Below are positions 35,033 to 43,691 of a stretch of 43,691 nt of DNA, in pieces. The notes beneath the pieces are model-generated. The model ran no database searches. It saw only the letters and a program-made list of their open reading frames with translations, and was not told the DNA's origin. The position numbers and the translations under genes are program-made. The stretch is from an uncultured Acholeplasmatales bacterium (lineage in GTDB: Bacteria; Bacillota_I; Bacilli_A; Acholeplasmatales; Anaeroplasmataceae). Each line of letters starts with the position of its first letter. The stretch's first letter is position 1. The stretch is from contig CALUXJ010000003.1 in NCBI GenBank assembly GCA_944324725.1, positions 1 through 43,691 of the forward strand. The letters run 5' to 3'.

Positions 35033-35061
35033 ATTATATATCATTTGTATAAAATATACAA
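35033..35061 (-). promoter_or_regulatory. Sigma-A promoter of the AAA ATPase
   Basis: TTGTAT (35056-35061), 17 bp, TATAAT (35033-35038) on the minus strand. Confidence 0.65.
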
Positions 35062-35092
35062 TAATATATTTTTAAAGTGTAAAAAACATAAA

Positions 35093-35113
35093 GGTGAGCC
35101 AACATGGCCCACC
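35093..35113 (-). terminator. Terminator of the small membrane protein gene at 35.1 kb
   Basis: GGTGGGCCA and TGGCTCACC pair (one G-T) around a 3-nt loop on the minus strand, followed by TTTATGTTTTTT. Confidence 0.8.
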
Positions 35114-35135
35114 CTCACTACTATTAACCAATTTA

Positions 35136-35360
35136 CTACATAAAAATCAAATGATGGAATAGCAAACACCAAACCAAATCAATCCAAGAAAAAATACCCA
35201 ACGTAACAATAGCTAAAATTACAAATAATAAATGCATGAGTGTTGGTTTACGTAAAAATGCGCTTACTCGCACGACTACCTCTGTTACAATATTAACAAC
35301 AGGAATTAATAGTAACAATATTTGTATTAATCTAGGTAATTTTAAAAATGATTTATCCAT
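35136..35360 (-). CDS. Small membrane protein, 74 residues
   Basis: Two hydrophobic helices (about 11-35 and 41-70) after a basic MDKSFLKLPR start. No family recognised. It is a stand-alone gene with a textbook promoter (35408-35436), an AAGGAAAG ribosome site and a terminator, which argues that it is real and well expressed. The last ~20 residues (IDLVWCLLFHHLIFM) resemble single-span superinfection-immunity or PqaA-like ends only loosely. Confidence 0.7.
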   Translation of the reverse strand: MDKSFLKLPRLIQILLLLIPVVNIVTEVVVRVSAFLRKPTLMHLLFVILAIVTLGIFSWIDLVWCLLFHHLIFM

Positions 35361-35407
35361 ATCTCTTTTCCTTTCTTTATAATATTAAAGCAGTATACTT
35401 CAATATG

Positions 35408-35436
35408 ATTATATCATTTTTGTTACCTATTGCCAA
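35408..35436 (-). promoter_or_regulatory. Near-consensus sigma-A promoter of the 74-residue membrane protein
   Basis: TTGGCA (35431-35436), 17 bp, TATAAT (35408-35413) on the minus strand. The best promoter match in the window. Confidence 0.75.
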
Positions 35437-35441
35437 TATAT

Positions 35442-36605
35442 TTATAAACTAGCCTCTAAAATCTTCACTAAATCATCATGATTTAAGGTTTTATAACCAC
35501 CTGACATGATTAAAGTTGATCTAATGACATCTTCAATCATATCCTTTTTAACGCCTAATTCAGAAATATTTAAAACAACATTTATTTCCTTCATCCACTC
35601 TTCTAACGCTTTAAGTCCAGCTAAAGCTGTAGCTTCATTAGATTCTTGTGGCTGAATATTAAATACATTTTTAGCGAATTTGACAAATTTAGGTAAACCA
35701 TAAAGCATAATATATTTATAATAGGCGATAGAAACTGCAGATAGAGTCATCCCGTGAGTAGCATTAGTCAAGGCTCCAATAGCTTGACCAATCATATGAA
35801 CTTCCCAATCTGTGCTCTTACCTTTGGCAACTAAAGTATTTAAAGCCCAAGTTGCTGTCCACATAATATTAGAACGAGCCTCATAATCTTCTTGGTTTTT
35901 AACTGCGATTCTAGATGAATGAATTAAAGAACGCATTAAGCCTTCCATTATATAATCTGAGGTGTTGTCATCTTCACCAGAAAAATATTGTTCCATGATA
36001 TGGCTCATCGTATCAAAAATACCAGCAACCATTTGATACATTGGAACTGTATAAGTGTATTTAGGGTTTAAGATGGCAAACTTAGGATATACTTCCTCGC
36101 CAAAAACATGACCGATTTTTAAATTAACCTTAGGATTAGTTATAACAGCGCCACCATTCATCTCACTACCAGTACCAACCATTGTTAAAATACAGCCTAC
36201 TGGCACTATCTTATTATCTGGTTCCTTAAATTCAATGTAATATTTTTGCCATGGGTCTTCCTTTGAGTACGCTGATACTGATAGGGCTTTAGCATAATCA
36301 ATTACAGAGCCACCACCAACAGCCAAAATTAAGTCAGCCTTAGCAGCCTTAAGTCTTTCACAACCTTCATAAAGCTTATCTATCGTTGGATTAGGCATGA
36401 CCCCGGCATCTTCAAATATATTTTTACCACACTTTTTTAATATTTATATAATGTCATCATAAATACCATTTCGTTTAATGGACCCACCACCATAAACTAG
36501 TAAAATATTTTGCCCATATCTATTTAATTCTTCTAAAAGATAGTTTAAACTATCTGGCCCAAAATAGACCTTAGTTGGATTGCAATAACTAAAATTTCCT
36601 AACAT
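35442..36605 (-). pseudogene. Iron-dependent alcohol dehydrogenase broken by one in-frame stop
   Basis: The reading frame runs from an ATG at 36605 (behind GAGGTG) to 35442 and would give about 387 residues, normal for the butanol/lactaldehyde dehydrogenase group. Codon 54 (36444-36446) is TAA; both sides are in the same frame. Before it, NFSYCNPTKVYFGPDSL and VYGGGSIK are intact; after it come ILKKCGK, GVMPNPT, GGGSVIDYAKA and the metal ligands, Asp and His in GIFDTMSHIMEQ and two His 14 apart (HMIGQ...ATHG). A start at the Met of MPNPT (36398) would give 318 residues without the first strand of the NAD domain. A sequencing error or a very recent nonsense mutation are both possible. Confidence 0.82.
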
Positions 36606-36695
36606 ATTTTCACCTCAAGAAAATTATATTATGAAATGGGCTATTAAAAAAATACTTTTTAATTATAATGAATTATAACTATTTTTAATAAAAAG

Positions 36696-36717
36696 AAAAA
36701 GGTCTTACGACCCTTTT
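36696..36717 (-). terminator. Terminator of the addB-trmD operon end
   Basis: AAAAGGGTC/GACCTTTTT-type hairpin with a 4-nt loop that overlaps the stop codon of the small membrane protein, followed by CTTTT on the minus strand. Confidence 0.75.
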
Positions 36718-37027
36718 ACACGTTAAAGCTGATTGCACCAAAGACAATTAAAACTATTGCACAAACCCAAAATAAGATTTGAATCCAAGTTTTCTTGCCT
36801 CTTACAAAACGCCAACCAGGTATAATTAATGCTAAAACTAAAAGTAAAGTAGCAATTGTACTTAAGATACCACCATTAAAGCTGCCATTAACTAACTTAA
36901 TAATACCATTAATAATGAAAATAACACCAGCTATTACAATAGCGAAAAAAGCACAAATTCCTGTCATCTTTCCCCAATTTACTGAGCTAGATGAACTTTT
37001 AGTTGTTGTAGTTTTTTTAGTTGCCAT
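36716..37027 (-). CDS. Small three-helix membrane protein
   Basis: 103 residues: a Lys/Thr/Ser-rich N-terminus (1-17) and three transmembrane helices (about 22-45, 52-72 and 80-102). No family recognised. AAAGGGG lies upstream of the ATG. It is 39 bp after trmD and shares the operon terminator, although a weak promoter of its own cannot be excluded. Confidence 0.72.
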   Translation of the reverse strand: MATKKTTTTKSSSSSVNWGKMTGICAFFAIVIAGVIFIINGIIKLVNGSFNGGILSTIATLLLVLALIIPGWRFVRGKKTWIQILFWVCAIVLIVFGAISFNV

Positions 37028-37066
37028 ATTAAATTCCCCTTTCTTCGTATTTAAGTATAGGTAAAA

Positions 37067-37798
37067 TTACTCATTTTGTAAAGACTCATTTTTGATTTTT
37101 TCTAACATTTTTTCTTCTTCTTTGGTTAATTTATAATTCACTAACAAATCAGGACGTCGCAAGTATGTTAGTTTTAATGACTCATATAGGCGATATTTTC
37201 TAATTTCTTCATGATTACCATTTTGCAAAACTGAAGGTACGCTCATACCCTCAAAAATAGTTGGTCTAGTATATTGAGGATATTCTAGTAAACCAGTTTG
37301 AAAGGAATCATCCTCAAAAGAGCCTGTAGCTAGAACCCCTTTTTGTAATCGCGTAATGCTATCAGCAATTACCATAGCCGCCAATTCTCCACCTGTCAAA
37401 ACATAGTCCCCAATACTAATTTCCTCATCTACATAGTTAAGTACGCGCTCATCAAATCCTTCGTAATGACCACACAAAATTAGAATTTCTTCTTCTTTAG
37501 CAAGTTGGTTAGCCATATTCTGTTTATAGGTCTTTCCTCGCGGAGAAGTCAATAAAACCTTCGTCATTTGACTACTATTGGCATCAAGTGCTCTTTTAAC
37601 CACATCAACCTTAATAACCATGCCCTTACCACCACCATAAGGAGTGTCATCAACATGATTATGCTTGTCATTAGAATATTGTCTTAAATCAATCACTTCA
37701 ATATTGATTAAATTCTTCTCTAACGCCCTTTTAATAATAGATGTGGCTAAAAAAGGTTGAAACATCTCCGGAAATAAGGTTAATATCTTTATTGTCAT
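37067..37798 (-). CDS. trmD: tRNA (guanine-N1)-methyltransferase
   Basis: 243 residues, normal length. Seen: LTLFPEMFQPF at the N-terminus, HVDDTPYGGGKGMV, SPRGK, LCGHYEGFDERV and ISIGDYVLTGGELA, the SPOUT trefoil-knot SAM site. It methylates G37 of tRNAs that read CNN codons. ATG overlaps the rimM stop as ATGA. rpsP and rplS, its usual neighbours, are absent here; addA/addB precede rimM instead. Confidence 0.96.
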   Translation of the reverse strand: MTIKILTLFPEMFQPFLATSIIKRALEKNLINIEVIDLRQYSNDKHNHVDDTPYGGGKGMVIKVDVVKRALDANSSQMTKVLLTSPRGKTYKQNMANQLAKEEEILILCGHYEGFDERVLNYVDEEISIGDYVLTGGELAAMVIADSITRLQKGVLATGSFEDDSFQTGLLEYPQYTRPTIFEGMSVPSVLQNGNHEEIRKYRLYESLKLTYLRRPDLLVNYKLTKEEEKMLEKIKNESLQNE

Positions 37799-38280
37799 AG
37801 TAGACCTTCAATTTCTTCAATAATAATTTTATCTGTTAAAACATCTTTGACAAAATGTTCATTAAATGGTACTAATTTACGCTTACCAGCTACCTCACAA
37901 ACTAAATAGTGTCCTTGTGGTAACTCTATAACATCAATAACATTAGCTCTTTTTTGACCAGCTTGGTTAAAAACTGGCTTACCAATTAAGTCACTATAAT
38001 AATATTCATTGGCTGCTAAATCATCTTTTTCCCGCTTGGCATATATATCCTTGCCAACTAACTTTTCAACTAAATTAATATCATCTAAGCCAACAAAAGA
38101 TACAATTAAAGGATTAGCGTCTTTAACCTCTTTAATTTTTAATTCAATATAGTTATCACCTTCTAGATAGTAAACTATTTTACCCTTAGCAAAACGATTG
38201 AAGTCACTACTATTTAAAACCTTTACCTCACCTTTTAAACCATGGGTTTTCAAAATTTTACCACATATATTATAATTCAT
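37795..38280 (-). CDS. rimM: 16S rRNA processing protein RimM
   Basis: 161 residues with an N-terminal RimM barrel (KTHGLKGEVKV, 11-21) and a C-terminal PRC barrel (YYYSDLIGK... and VPFNEHFVKDV). It assists 30S head maturation with ribosomal protein S19. It starts inside the end of addA (11-bp overlap) and ends in TGA. Confidence 0.94.
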   Translation of the reverse strand: MNYNICGKILKTHGLKGEVKVLNSSDFNRFAKGKIVYYLEGDNYIELKIKEVKDANPLIVSFVGLDDINLVEKLVGKDIYAKREKDDLAANEYYYSDLIGKPVFNQAGQKRANVIDVIELPQGHYLVCEVAGKRKLVPFNEHFVKDVLTDKIIIEEIEGLL

Positions 38281-41200
38281 TGGTTATCTCCTTTGCTTCT
38301 GATTTTAAGATACTAACTAAATATACAGCTATTGGTTTTGTAGTTAGCGTTTTTAAGTACCTATAATACACACCTAATTGTCTTATATATTCTTTCTTAT
38401 CTAAGTTACTAAGCTTATAGTCAATTATAACATATCTATCCTCATATTCTAGTAAAAGATCCATTATACCATAGTAGGAAATGCCATTTTCCGTGAAATA
38501 GAATTCTTGTTCTTGGTAGATATTAGCATCTTTGATGTTTAAAAATAACGGCATAGCTAAAAGTTTTTTAATGTATTCTTGGTACTCAATATTAACTAAA
38601 CTATAGTCTGGATTTTTTAAATCAAGGCTGGCTAAAACTTCGTGAATATTAGTACCCAAATCTAATAATTCTTGAGTTTCTAGACTTAATATGGTTTGAG
38701 TTTCTTTAGAAATGGCTCCTTTATTTAAAATTTGCGTATGATAATCATTTTCACTATAGCTGAATTCTTTACCTACTTGATTAATAAGCTCATTAGTTTT
38801 TGAAACGTTATATTGCTTAGTTAAATTTAACTCTTCTAGATTAATGTCTTTTTTATAACTATTTAAACAATGGGCATAATCAAGCATTGATTTAAAGCTA
38901 GTTAGTTTGTTTAAATGTAAGCTTTTAGTTTCCTCTTTGTCTAAAATAAGTATCATCTGCTCCCGTGCTCTGGTTAAGGCAACATAAAGAAGTCTTACCC
39001 GTTCAGAAATAGCTTTTTTTAATTCAAATTCTTTATTTAGCACACTTAAAGCCGAGTTTTCACTATTTAAATTGCTTTTCTTTAAATAAATACCATAACG
39101 ATCACTTAAATTATAATCCTTTTTAAAGTCATCCATATTCATTTTAGTATATAATAATGGGAAAATACAATAAGGATATTCTAAGCCTTTTGAATGGTGA
39201 ATAGTCATTAACTTTACTTCATCTGCCTGACCATGAAGACCTTTATAGGCTAATTTTTCATCACTAATAACAATATCACTTAAAAAATCGACGCTTGTAC
39301 TAAAATCATAGCCCAATTTGTTATAGTTGACTAACATAGAGGCTATATAATCAATTATAGTTAATGAACTATTAATTGCTCCTATTAGAGGTAACTTAGC
39401 ATATACATTTAGTTCATTAAGGGCATCATAATATATACTAAAGCTATCTTGGATCAAATCGATTGTTTTTAACTTACTAATAAGTTCAATATTATAATTA
39501 TTGTTTTGAATTATGTGATATATTTGTTCATCGCTATAGTTACAAATAAAGCTACGTAATACACTAGTTAAATTGCGTTTAAAAGTTTGGTCAAAATTAT
39601 TATTTTTTAAACTCTTAATGATTCCTAAAAGAGCTATTAATGTTTGAGTCAAAGAATTATCCTTAATATCTAAATCTTTTTCTATGGTCAATGGGACCCC
39701 TAAATATTCAAATATTTTTTTAAATAATGGAAATTTAGTAGCTTTATCAATAATGATAGCAATATCACTATAAGTAGTTTTACGTAAACCATCTTTTGTA
39801 TAGACTGATGTTTTAGCCACTAATTCCTTTACCTTATTAGCACAAATAAACGCCTCTATTTCTTCACGTTTATAGTCTTCTGCTTGCTCCTTATCATAAG
39901 TTAGAACTTCCGTACTATAATTATAGTTTGCATCTTTTATTGCATTATAGGCAGTTAGGCCAAAAATCATTTGTCCATCCTTTTGATAATTAGAGTCACC
40001 TAATTCATTAGTCATCAATTGATTAAATATTAAATTAATTCCCTGTAAAACTTCGTTACGTGAACGGAAATTATTTAGCAAATCAATTTTAAGACCCCCA
40101 TCGTTTTGTGTATAATTGGCATACTTTGTTTTAAAAATATAAGGATTAGCATTTCTAAACCGATAAATTGATTGCTTAATATCCCCCACCATATACATAT
40201 TATCATGAACAATATGGTTCAAGAATGTTTCTTGTAAATCTGATGTGTCTTGATACTCATCAACTAAAATTTCCTTTAAATGCGCCAAATCCTTTCTCAC
40301 TTCAGGAAAATCTTTAACTAACTTAATAGCCATTTTAGCAATATCACCATAAGTAAAATAAAGATATTTGAATTTATATTTATTGATTTCTTCTAAAAGA
40401 ATTAAATTAACTCTAATTATAAATTTAATGTCGCCTTCTTGACTAAGAATATCATCCTTAATCGCCTCTGTTGACTCATATTGACTAAAGAAATTTGTCT
40501 TCAAATTCTTAATAGACTCTGTTATATTGGCCCTTGCCTTGTCTATTTCCGGTGTTTTTGTTCCTTTTTTTAAACTCGGTATTTTAATATTTAATAAGAA
40601 ATCGCGCATTTCTTCATAAGTATGGCAATAGTTAGCCTCCATTAAAGCATTATCTAAATAATCAATTATTTTCTGATTATCTTCCTCAAGTAAGTCTTTA
40701 AAGGTCAAAAAAGTTTCTAATGTATAATTAAATTCAGTAGCTATAACCTGAACGAAATCCTTTATAGTATTGTCTATTTGTGTTGAATTAAAATAGTTAT
40801 TAGCATAATTTAACAAATATTCCTTAGGATCAACTAATAGTTCTAGTTGTTCAGAAAGAGTCAAAATTCCTTTAATAATATTTGTATCATCCTTAACATT
40901 TTGATGAATTAAAAAATTAAAGAAATCCTTATCTTCCTTAGCATATAAATCATTAAAAAGATTAGTAATTATTTTTTTCTTTTCATGCTTAATAACATTG
41001 CTATCTGCAATACCTACTTCCCTATCAATGCCTAAAAGATAATAGTACTTTTTGACAATATTTAGTGAGTAAGCATCAAAGGTTGTTATATCACTTGTTA
41101 GGGCTGCGTTAGCTTCTGCCAAGTAGCCATTATTTTTTAGCTGCTTATAAATTCGATCCTTCATTTCTAAAGCAGCAGCTTTAGTAAAGGTTAAAATTAA

Positions 41201-41353
41201 TAAATCTTTAACACTATTGCCCTGTTTAACATACTCTAATACGCGGGCAGAAAGAACAGTTGTTTTGCCAGAACCGGCCCCAGCTGAAACAAGGATATTT
41301 GCTCCTCGCTTATAAATTGCTTCTTCTTGTTCTTTAGTCCAAGCCATTATCAT
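38270..41353 (-). CDS. addA: ATP-dependent helicase/nuclease subunit A
   Basis: 1027 residues of an UvrD-like SF1 helicase with a C-terminal RecB-type nuclease. Seen: Walker A GAGSGKT (25-31), TFTKAAALEMKDR, VDEYQDTSD (motif II), GDIKQSIYRFRNA, TIHHSKGLEYP (motif V), LLYVALTRAREQ (motif VI), and nuclease residues GIMDLLLE...VIIDYKLS near the end. With AddB it resects double-strand breaks and hands DNA to RecA. Two starts are possible, ATG 41353 or 41347; the ribosome site GGGAG is rather close for the first. The gene begins 20 bp inside addB. Confidence 0.95.
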   Translation of the reverse strand: MIMAWTKEQEEAIYKRGANILVSAGAGSGKTTVLSARVLEYVKQGNSVKDLLILTFTKAAALEMKDRIYKQLKNNGYLAEANAALTSDITTFDAYSLNIVKKYYYLLGIDREVGIADSNVIKHEKKKIITNLFNDLYAKEDKDFFNFLIHQNVKDDTNIIKGILTLSEQLELLVDPKEYLLNYANNYFNSTQIDNTIKDFVQVIATEFNYTLETFLTFKDLLEEDNQKIIDYLDNALMEANYCHTYEEMRDFLLNIKIPSLKKGTKTPEIDKARANITESIKNLKTNFFSQYESTEAIKDDILSQEGDIKFIIRVNLILLEEINKYKFKYLYFTYGDIAKMAIKLVKDFPEVRKDLAHLKEILVDEYQDTSDLQETFLNHIVHDNMYMVGDIKQSIYRFRNANPYIFKTKYANYTQNDGGLKIDLLNNFRSRNEVLQGINLIFNQLMTNELGDSNYQKDGQMIFGLTAYNAIKDANYNYSTEVLTYDKEQAEDYKREEIEAFICANKVKELVAKTSVYTKDGLRKTTYSDIAIIIDKATKFPLFKKIFEYLGVPLTIEKDLDIKDNSLTQTLIALLGIIKSLKNNNFDQTFKRNLTSVLRSFICNYSDEQIYHIIQNNNYNIELISKLKTIDLIQDSFSIYYDALNELNVYAKLPLIGAINSSLTIIDYIASMLVNYNKLGYDFSTSVDFLSDIVISDEKLAYKGLHGQADEVKLMTIHHSKGLEYPYCIFPLLYTKMNMDDFKKDYNLSDRYGIYLKKSNLNSENSALSVLNKEFELKKAISERVRLLYVALTRAREQMILILDKEETKSLHLNKLTSFKSMLDYAHCLNSYKKDINLEELNLTKQYNVSKTNELINQVGKEFSYSENDYHTQILNKGAISKETQTILSLETQELLDLGTNIHEVLASLDLKNPDYSLVNIEYQEYIKKLLAMPLFLNIKDANIYQEQEFYFTENGISYYGIMDLLLEYEDRYVIIDYKLSNLDKKEYIRQLGVYYRYLKTLTTKPIAVYLVSILKSEAKEITNEL

Positions 41354-43631
41354 AATCTCCCTTCTTAAAAGGTTTAGGCTCTAATTTAATTTTATCCGTA
41401 AAGGTTTTATAACAAATATTAGCATAAGGACAATAAAGACAAGCTTCATCCTTATTACCAATAACCTTGGGATTAATTGGAAAATTACAATTCAAATAGC
41501 TATCTTCTATGATTTTTAAATTATTCTCAACAACGGCGATGATATTTTTAATGTCATCATTAGAAAAGACTTTAGCTGTAGATCTAAACTCTAAACCATC
41601 TTCCCCTGCCTTCGTTTTTAAACCTGCAATATAGGAACTATCTTGATAGTTATCATCTATCAATTTGGTCAAGCTAAGTTGAGAATTAGTAAAACCTTGT
41701 AATTTAAAAGGTTTAGTTAAATCTGTTTGCAAGCCCAATGTTTCTAGCGTAACTTTTTGTAAATAAAAGCCAATAAAAATAAGTTCTTTATTCGTGATTT
41801 TAGGATTATGGCTAAGAAGATAAATATAAGTTGGTAATTGCATATTATATCCATATTCAATATTATCTAAACTTACGACATCATTCCCCGTTTTATAATC
41901 ATAGATAGCTAGATATAGCTTATCTCCCTCTTCTAAAAATCTAATTTTATCAATAAAGCCCTTTAGGTTTATGAAGTTATGTTTAACCTCAATCTTTTCT
42001 TCGCGTTTAACTTCATTTAAAGCCATAGCTTCTTCATACTCTCTATTAAAATTTAGCAAACGTTCTAAGACAATATCAAATCTACTAGCATAAAATTTAG
42101 CTTTAGAATCTAAATTAACCTTTTCTTGTCGTTGTTCCTCTGACATGGAAAAATCATCTTTATAACTATCTTGTAGGATTTTATGCGAATACGTACCTAG
42201 TGTAGCTGCTAAGGTTGATTCATTGTCTTGTAGTCCTAATATATAATCCAAATAATAATGAAAAGCACAGGCAAAATAGGTTTTCATACTAGAATATGAA
42301 AGATTAATTTGTTCTTTTAATGGTAATTCAAATGATTTAAAGTGATGATCATATCCCAAATAGTTTAAATGTTTTAAATCATACTCCTTAAGTTCCTTGG
42401 TCATAATTCCATAATTACTATAATCATCCAACATACTAGCTAATGATAAATCATCTAAAACTTTACTAGTTCCTAATTCAAAATTAACTTCTTGCTCAAC
42501 TATGTTTTCTATTATGACTGAACTAAAGTTTGTTTCACCATTAAATATTTTAGGTTTAGTAATAGCTACATTAGGAATATTTTGTAAAAGTAGTTTTGTT
42601 TGTTCGATAATAATTTGATTTTCTGCATCTAAACTTAAAAAGCCTAATTCTTGACGCATTGGATTAGATAAATAATCATTCTTTAATAAGTGCGGACAAT
42701 CAAGATTGAAATTTAAAATAAAAACATAATCATCAATACTATATTTTGTTTCCCAATCACCAATTTGAATAGCAGCCTCGTAGTTTTTCGTTTGATATTT
42801 ACTCTTTCGCAAAGCATAGGTAAATATTTCCTTTAAGAAGGTAATATCCTTATTTTCTTTTAAGCTATAACGATTAGCAATATTAACTAACGCCTGTTTT
42901 AAAACTCTATCATTAATTAAAGCCAAACTATTCTCTAACCCCTTTTCTTCTAGATTAGTAATAAATGTATTAAATTCTTCCTTATCCAAGAGACTTGCCT
43001 CGCTAGGTATTTGAATATCAACCTTATAAAGGTAACTAGCTCTTTTTAAGATTGGATAATAAGCATTACTAACATTAATTAAATAAATATTATTTGGACT
43101 AACTCCCTTTTCTAATAGTTTAGTAATTTCACTAAACACATAATATATTTCACTATCTATATCTGGAGTTAAATATAGATTTATTTTTCTAGGATTAATC
43201 CTAACTTTAACTACTTCAAATGGAATCTTTTCCTTTTTTAAATAATTTAATAAAAAAATATTTTCGCTAGACTTTAGCAAATCCATAAATTGAATTTTGG
43301 CAACTTTTAGTGCTGACAAAAACACTTTATCATAATCATATAATTTTGCTTCTATTAAAGCATTTTTTATGCTTTGAAGTTGTTGTAATTTAGTTTCTTT
43401 ATATTTTTGATTCAAATCAATGTATGGCAAATATTGCCAAATATTTATAATAAAAGGAATTGTTAAATTGAATTTATTAAACAAAAAATATAAGGCTTGA
43501 CGCGTAGGTTTCCCTAACAATTTCTCTTTCAATTCTTTTAAGCTTAAAAAACGATAGTTATGTAAGCCAACATTTTCCCTTAACATTTTTTGCTTGTTGG
43601 TAGCGCTAGTAACAATAAATGTATTCCCCAT
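41334..43631 (-). CDS. addB: ATP-dependent helicase/nuclease subunit B (short form)
   Basis: 765 residues. The C-terminal third has the AddB nuclease: a first cysteine in YFACAFHYYLDYIL (Cys455), GFIDKIRF...IYDYKTG active-site residues, and CLYCPYANIC (Cys731, 734, 740), together the four ligands of the [4Fe-4S] cluster. The N-terminus lacks the Walker A motif of Bacillus AddB, and the protein is about a third shorter than that ~1150-residue protein; in this respect it is closer to RexB. Identity also follows from the overlap with addA. GGTGATTTT precedes the ATG. A 13-bp inverted repeat lies just upstream. Confidence 0.9.
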   Translation of the reverse strand: MGNTFIVTSATNKQKMLRENVGLHNYRFLSLKELKEKLLGKPTRQALYFLFNKFNLTIPFIINIWQYLPYIDLNQKYKETKLQQLQSIKNALIEAKLYDYDKVFLSALKVAKIQFMDLLKSSENIFLLNYLKKEKIPFEVVKVRINPRKINLYLTPDIDSEIYYVFSEITKLLEKGVSPNNIYLINVSNAYYPILKRASYLYKVDIQIPSEASLLDKEEFNTFITNLEEKGLENSLALINDRVLKQALVNIANRYSLKENKDITFLKEIFTYALRKSKYQTKNYEAAIQIGDWETKYSIDDYVFILNFNLDCPHLLKNDYLSNPMRQELGFLSLDAENQIIIEQTKLLLQNIPNVAITKPKIFNGETNFSSVIIENIVEQEVNFELGTSKVLDDLSLASMLDDYSNYGIMTKELKEYDLKHLNYLGYDHHFKSFELPLKEQINLSYSSMKTYFACAFHYYLDYILGLQDNESTLAATLGTYSHKILQDSYKDDFSMSEEQRQEKVNLDSKAKFYASRFDIVLERLLNFNREYEEAMALNEVKREEKIEVKHNFINLKGFIDKIRFLEEGDKLYLAIYDYKTGNDVVSLDNIEYGYNMQLPTYIYLLSHNPKITNKELIFIGFYLQKVTLETLGLQTDLTKPFKLQGFTNSQLSLTKLIDDNYQDSSYIAGLKTKAGEDGLEFRSTAKVFSNDDIKNIIAVVENNLKIIEDSYLNCNFPINPKVIGNKDEACLYCPYANICYKTFTDKIKLEPKPFKKGDYDNGLD

Positions 43632-43640
43632 AAAATCACC

Positions 43641-43673
43641 TAGTATAATTAAATTGTACTTTTAATTATACTA
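43641..43673. promoter_or_regulatory. Perfect 13-bp inverted repeat upstream of addB
   Basis: TAGTATAATTAAA (43641-43653) and its exact reverse complement (43661-43673) flank a 7-nt spacer, 10 bp before the addB start. Each arm holds a TATAAT on one of the two strands, so it may be a symmetric promoter/operator or an AT-rich RNA hairpin near the ribosome site. Confidence 0.55.
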
Positions 43674-43691
43674 ATTCCTTTCCATAAGTGT

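Noticed and set aside
35442-36398. A functional 318-residue short dehydrogenase starting at MPNPT
   Set aside because: The sequence upstream of the stop is clearly the missing first part of the NAD domain with its own ribosome site, so a nonsense-disrupted full-length gene is the better reading.
36399-36605. Programmed frameshift in the dehydrogenase gene
   Set aside because: Both halves are in the same frame; only a TAA codon separates them.
1-43691. Genetic code 4 (TGA as Trp)
   Set aside because: TGA ends rpiR, rimM and the AAA ATPase gene, and conserved tryptophans are written TGG.

Overview
The window is AT-rich (roughly 30% GC by eye). It reads like a low-GC Firmicute or Tenericutes-type genome of the Acholeplasma/RF39/Erysipelotrichia kind. 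TGA is a stop codon: rpiR, rimM and the AAA ATPase all end in TGA and two of these form ATGA overlaps, so this is not the Mycoplasma/Spiroplasma code. Three surface proteins end in a transmembrane helix plus a Lys/Arg tail and have no LPXTG motif, which suits an organism without sortase anchoring. No rRNA, tRNA, CRISPR array, transposase or prophage gene was seen. Almost all genes lie on the minus strand, so operons read from high to low coordinates.

Region 1 (about 0.9-24.5 kb) is a glycosaminoglycan-type polysaccharide utilisation locus. nagB, nagA and a Big2 surface protein come first. A strong promoter at 21.4 kb, followed by cre-like palindromes, then drives a discoidin-like protein, a GH88 unsaturated glucuronyl hydrolase and two LplB/LplC-type permeases. 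An internal promoter at 17.3 kb precedes a surface binding protein, a 1533-residue membrane-anchored heparinase II/III-type lyase, a solute-binding lipoprotein, a PL8 lyase without a signal peptide and a secreted beta-helix protein. An RpiR regulator, a mutarotase and an MsmX-type transport ATPase close the run. The model is as follows: surface lyases bind and cut the polymer; the LipO/LplBC/MsmX transporter imports oligosaccharides; PL8 and GH88 finish cleavage inside the cell; NagA and NagB, perhaps with the ROK kinase, take the amino sugar to fructose-6-phosphate. No sulfatase, GalNAc pathway or ketodeoxyuronate pathway is present, so hyaluronan or heparosan is a better guess than sulfated chondroitin or heparin.

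Region 2 (24.5-27.3 kb) holds a ROK sugar kinase divergent from an HTH-plus-helical-repeat regulator. The nagB leader between them carries a terminator-like hairpin, two cre-like palindromes and a repeated TACTCCA motif.

Region 3 (27.7-36.7 kb) contains a KtrB/KtrA potassium system with a lipid kinase, a DegV protein, a GH28 pectin-type hydrolase between two small membrane proteins, an orphan AAA ATPase, a small membrane protein and an iron-dependent alcohol dehydrogenase broken by one in-frame stop codon.

Region 4 (36.7-43.7 kb) is housekeeping: addB, addA, rimM and trmD in one overlapping operon, followed by a small membrane protein and a terminator.
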